Assembly (NCBI RefSeq): GCF_937616625.2
Contig: NC_065574.1
Span: 52,418,052 to 52,482,051, forward strand
Reading direction: 5' to 3'
From: Mercurialis annua
Taxonomy: Eukaryota; Streptophyta; Magnoliopsida; Malpighiales; Euphorbiaceae
DNA length: 64,000 bases
In this document: positions 60,342 through 64,000 of the stretch, piece by piece
Numbering within the stretch: position 1 is the first letter of the stretch
How the letters are laid out: each line of letters opens with the position of its first letter
Translations under genes and position numbers: made by a program
The notes under the pieces: model-generated
Database searches by the model: none
What the model saw: only the letters and a program-made list of their open reading frames with translations
Told to the model about the DNA's origin: nothing

Positions 60342-60721
60342 TTCAGTGTTTTAAAACCGAACCAGTGGCCATATTGGTGGCTGAACCGGTGTGGCCGTTA
60401 GTTTCTAGTTCAACCTGCTAAGTAGATAATGTAAAACAAGAAAAAAAAAATTGGGCCTAGTTTATATGGTCTATGTTCCTCGTAGTGATTTTCATGTTCG
60501 TTCGAATATCAAAAAAATAATAAAGTAAAATTGTTTAATAGCAAAAAATTGTCAAAAATTAAAGATAACGATGCTCAATACTAAAAATTCATCAAAATCA
60601 ACCAATACAAAAAAGTTAATACTAGATTTTTGGTTCTTAGGTATTACTAGTTGAATTGGACGCTGGCCGGTTTTTGGTTCAATTGGTCGAGACGGTAAGT
60701 CCGGTCCGATTCTTTAATTGC
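60342..60721. mobile_element. hAT-like MITE downstream of pTAC12
   Basis: Begins ttcagtgttttaaaaccgaa and ends ccggtccgattctttaattg plus c. It is flanked by the 8-bp repeat tgataatt (60334-60341 and 60722-60729). The ends are only roughly inverted but resemble those of the 719-bp element at 24810-25528. 380 bp, non-coding. Confidence 0.7.
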
Positions 60722-60729
60722 TGATAATT

Positions 60730-63700
60730 ATAAGGAATGTGCATTTGGTTCAAACTTAACCAAAACTAAAATCTTTTGATGTTTTTTTAAACATCAAATT
60801 GAATTGCACGAAAAATCCAAAATCTGTTTATGATGTCGAATCGAATCAAGTTTATCGGTTCGGTTTGATTATCGGATTTTATTATATTTTTGCACAATCC
60901 TCCCTATTAATGATATTTAACCCTTGCTTTGATTGCTCTACTACTACCTATGGGAGTTTTTTTTTTTTTTAGAATATGCAGAATTTGCAACTGAAAAGTT
61001 CAGAACCAAGTGGGCCTAAATCAAAGGTATCTCTATCAACATACTACTGTTTAACCCAATTCTTAGAAGAGTTAATTAGACAAAATTGGAATGGACCAAA
61101 TGGACTGACTGAGATTCTGATTTTTTATTAAGGGACCAAATTGGACTAATTCAGATTAACAAATAAGTTAAGAGCACATTGTAATTGATATAAACTTGCG
61201 GGGTTCAATCTGAAATTCTTCCCTAAACAAGAATAAAGTGTTAAAAATTGCATTTCCTAGATCTACCTCAAAAGAAAATTCAAGAAAATAAAAAGCAACA
61301 GTATAATCGAAATTCCTAAGGTTGTTTCTTAATCTTTAATAAAGGCAAGAAAAGAAAATTTTCCTCTTAAGTTGGTGTTTAATGTTTACTATATTTGAAG
61401 GCTAATTGATCCCACTTTAAACTCACTAATCATTGCTAACAAACCTTTGCTACATTTTATCATTTGAAGTTTTAAAAAAATGGGACCGAATAGAAGGGCA
61501 TATAATTAAGGATTTTTATACCTTTGAAAAGAAATGGCAAAAGTTATTGAGGAATCCCATGCAAAAATTAAATTGAAAACAACTAGATTGCATTAGAGTT
61601 TGGCATCTTTTTCTCAAAAATATATTTTAATATAAACTCTCTATTATGTCATTTGTGTATAAAATCAATGATATTTCACCAAATCATTAAATGTATTCAA
61701 AAATTAATTAACTAAATTGGTAGAATAAATTTATCTATTTACAACTATAACTCGTTTACTGTATGTATCGTGATCTTTAAATCTTGTCCGTTTGGTTATC
61801 ATTTTTAAATTTTTGTCAAAGATACTCACAACTCATTTAAAGACGATGTGACACAATGTTATATGTTTATGTATACGAAATGTATCAACACTACGGCATG
61901 TCAACTCCAAACTAGAAATGAATATACTAGGCAATTATTGTATGATGGATTAAATTGATGAGATTTAAAGATTATGATATATGTAGCAAATGAGTATTAG
62001 GTGTCAGTAAAGAAATTATTATGCCTTATTTTGATAATATTTGTTCATCACGGATAACGTCAATAGAGTCTATATAAGTATATATTTTCTCAATTAAAAG
62101 TTATTTAATAAAAGTTCGTATTTTACCGCATGAATGCTCTTTTATTTTACCTCACATTCAATTGTACATCACGCTTTAATAATTTTATATGGTCTTAACT
62201 AATGAAATAAAACGAGTTAAAATATCCAATTCAAAAGTATTTTTATCTTAAATCATAAATCTAATTTTATTTGATTTTTTTATGTCAAATTCGAAATGTA
62301 AAATGAATCTTTATTTGAAAATTATTGCATTAAAAAAAATGGGCTGGTGCCTTCCAGAGAACATACATAATTTAACCATGAATTATAAAAAATTGTCCCC
62401 TTCTACTCTCCCCATCTTCCTTTAATTTATTCTATCTATGCCCTACACTATCTATCTCATAACTTTGCAAGATCTTAAAAGTACTTTATATTCCATTTTT
62501 AATTATTTTCCCCTTCTTTCTCCCTATCTCAAAATATTTTTATATTTTTATATTGTATGGTTACTATATATATAATATGATTTACTAATATGTTCATTAT
62601 GGACCTCTTTAAATTAGTATTTAAAAATTTAGTGCCTATGGTTGCATTATGACTGAACCATGCTTTGTTCACCTGAATTCATTTTCTAAAGTGGCCCCAT
62701 TCATAATGCATGGATTCTTGCTTGAACTTCAAATATACTAAATGTAAATATCATTTATTATTAACCCCTAAAAGATATAATATTCTGTCATTAATAGTAT
62801 CTTTATTAATAAATCAATTTAATTTAGTGACAAGAAAAATCTAGTATCTATGGAAGATAATTAAAGATAGTGAGATGATCTTTGACCATAATGTGATCAA
62901 GAATACTGAATATTCTATAGCTAACCGTACAATAAAAAAGAACCACATTTGGTGGTCCAAAATTTAGGTTGAATTGTGAAAAAACTTGTTACTAATATTA
63001 AGTTTAAAAATCATAGTTATAGCTGATTTAATCATTGGATATAAATAGCGTTTTAATTCTATTAGGAAAAATAATAATTACTATTCATTTTTCAATCAAT
63101 ATCATACTTATTTATTTATTTGAATAAAAGAACTTGACACATTTTTTATTTTATTTTTAAAAGGGTGCATATCCAAAGCAAGCCAAACAAATCCATCTCA
63201 CATTGATTATTTTAGACATAACACATTTTTGAATTCTTGCACTTGTTATGTTTTTAGCATTGGATCCTTCAATTCTTTTAATTTTGTAGATATAAGGTTT
63301 CTCCATCATAATAAGTGTTATAACAATGTTAATTAGACCCAAAAAACCGAGAAACTTAATTTAAAAAAAATGAAAGTACATAGATTAAATTTAAATAAAA
63401 CGAAAATAGAAAAAACAAATAGAAAATTTATCTTAGTCGCACTAACATCGTATGAAGTAGAAACATTTTATTTTCTTGACGGAAAAATCTAATGCCTGCA
63501 AAATAATAAGTATAATTAAGGATTTAATGTTGACAAATAAAAATTTAGTAATTCCATGTGAAAAGATAAATTAACACATGGACTCAAATATACGTTTTGC
63601 AGATTTTTTAAGATTCCAATTTTTCATTTGAAGAATGAAAGTATAATGAACCCATAAAATGATCTTATCTTGGGAATTATGCAAAATTTCATTTTTAATA

Positions 63701-64000
63701 TCATCATACGAGAGAAACGGAGAGGTTTGAAAAAAAAAACAAAGCTTGAAAAATACTATAAGTGAAATGTATTATAGTACGAGGACGATACTTAAAAATA
63801 TTACGATATGTGTGGTTTAGATGTCGTTGGAGATGTTAGAAATACACGATTACTCTTCCAATAATTTTATTTAAAAAAAAAAACTATTCCATCAACAAGT
63901 GAAAAATATATAAACATTTGACTTATTACGCAATAAAAATTAAGGAACTCATAAAGGGAGACAATGATCCTAATTCTCTAACATGAGATGATAAAAAAAT
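60730..64000. other. AT-rich intergenic DNA, no gene recognised
   Basis: About 3.3 kb without convincing exons, splice structure or long open frames. The first ~165 bp resemble decayed MITE sequence (cggttcggtttgattatcgg). The remainder is AT-rich. No RNA gene or clear repeat boundary was seen. Confidence 0.5.

Noticed and set aside
1..64000. A new defence, biosynthetic or signalling gene system
   Set aside because: The intact genes belong to known plant families with unrelated roles and no functional clustering. The novelty here is in repeat structure and duplication history.

Overview
The window is nuclear DNA of a eudicot plant. The evidence is AT-rich sequence, intron-rich genes with GT-AG splice sites, plant-only proteins (the plastid transcription factor pTAC12/HEMERA and an arabinogalactan hydroxyproline galactosyltransferase) and dense plant-type transposable elements. 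The species cannot be named from the sequence. I find five intact protein-coding genes, one gene fragment, one 5'-truncated LINE with a long open ORF2, and many non-autonomous elements. Several of these elements have target-site duplications (TSDs) that can be read directly.

Layout. 1-1638: upstream DNA with C/T-rich, splice-like blocks. 1639-5306 (+): phosphopantothenate-cysteine ligase (coenzyme A synthesis), nine exons, 319 aa. 6098-6600 (-): fragment of a DnaJ-like gene. 6846-10377 (-): first OSCA3.1/ERD4-type osmosensitive channel gene, six exons, 724 aa. 10838-20674: a transposon cluster with hAT-type and Harbinger-type MITEs, a 2.4 kb long-inverted-repeat Mutator-like element, a 2.4 kb solo LTR and foldback MITEs. 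20680-29750: more repeats, including a 719 bp hAT element, Helitron-like ends and an imperfect palindrome of about 870 bp with a GC-rich core. 29881-33810 (-): second OSCA3.1/ERD4-type gene with identical exon lengths and a 27-bp minisatellite in intron 1. 34402-43800: MITEs, the LINE, and a second long-inverted-repeat element with a nested hAT MITE. 44600-51172 (-): GALT-type hydroxyproline O-galactosyltransferase, seven exons, 682 aa. 54282-60172 (+): pTAC12/HEMERA, ten exons, 540 aa, with a SINE in intron 9. 60342-64000: one hAT-like MITE, then AT-rich DNA with no recognisable gene.

The genes are unrelated in function: CoA synthesis, osmotic/Ca2+ signalling, cell-wall glycoprotein glycosylation, and plastid transcription with phytochrome signalling. 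The main structural event is a tandem duplication of the channel gene. Comparing the two copies shows that about 9.3 kb of repeat DNA (roughly 11345-20685) separates sequences upstream of copy 1 that lie close together upstream of copy 2. I see no new enzymatic or defence system. The unusual material is structural: the long palindrome, the long-inverted-repeat elements with an ATGATAAT-rich interior, the MITE-derived minisatellite, and the Helitron-like tail-head junctions.
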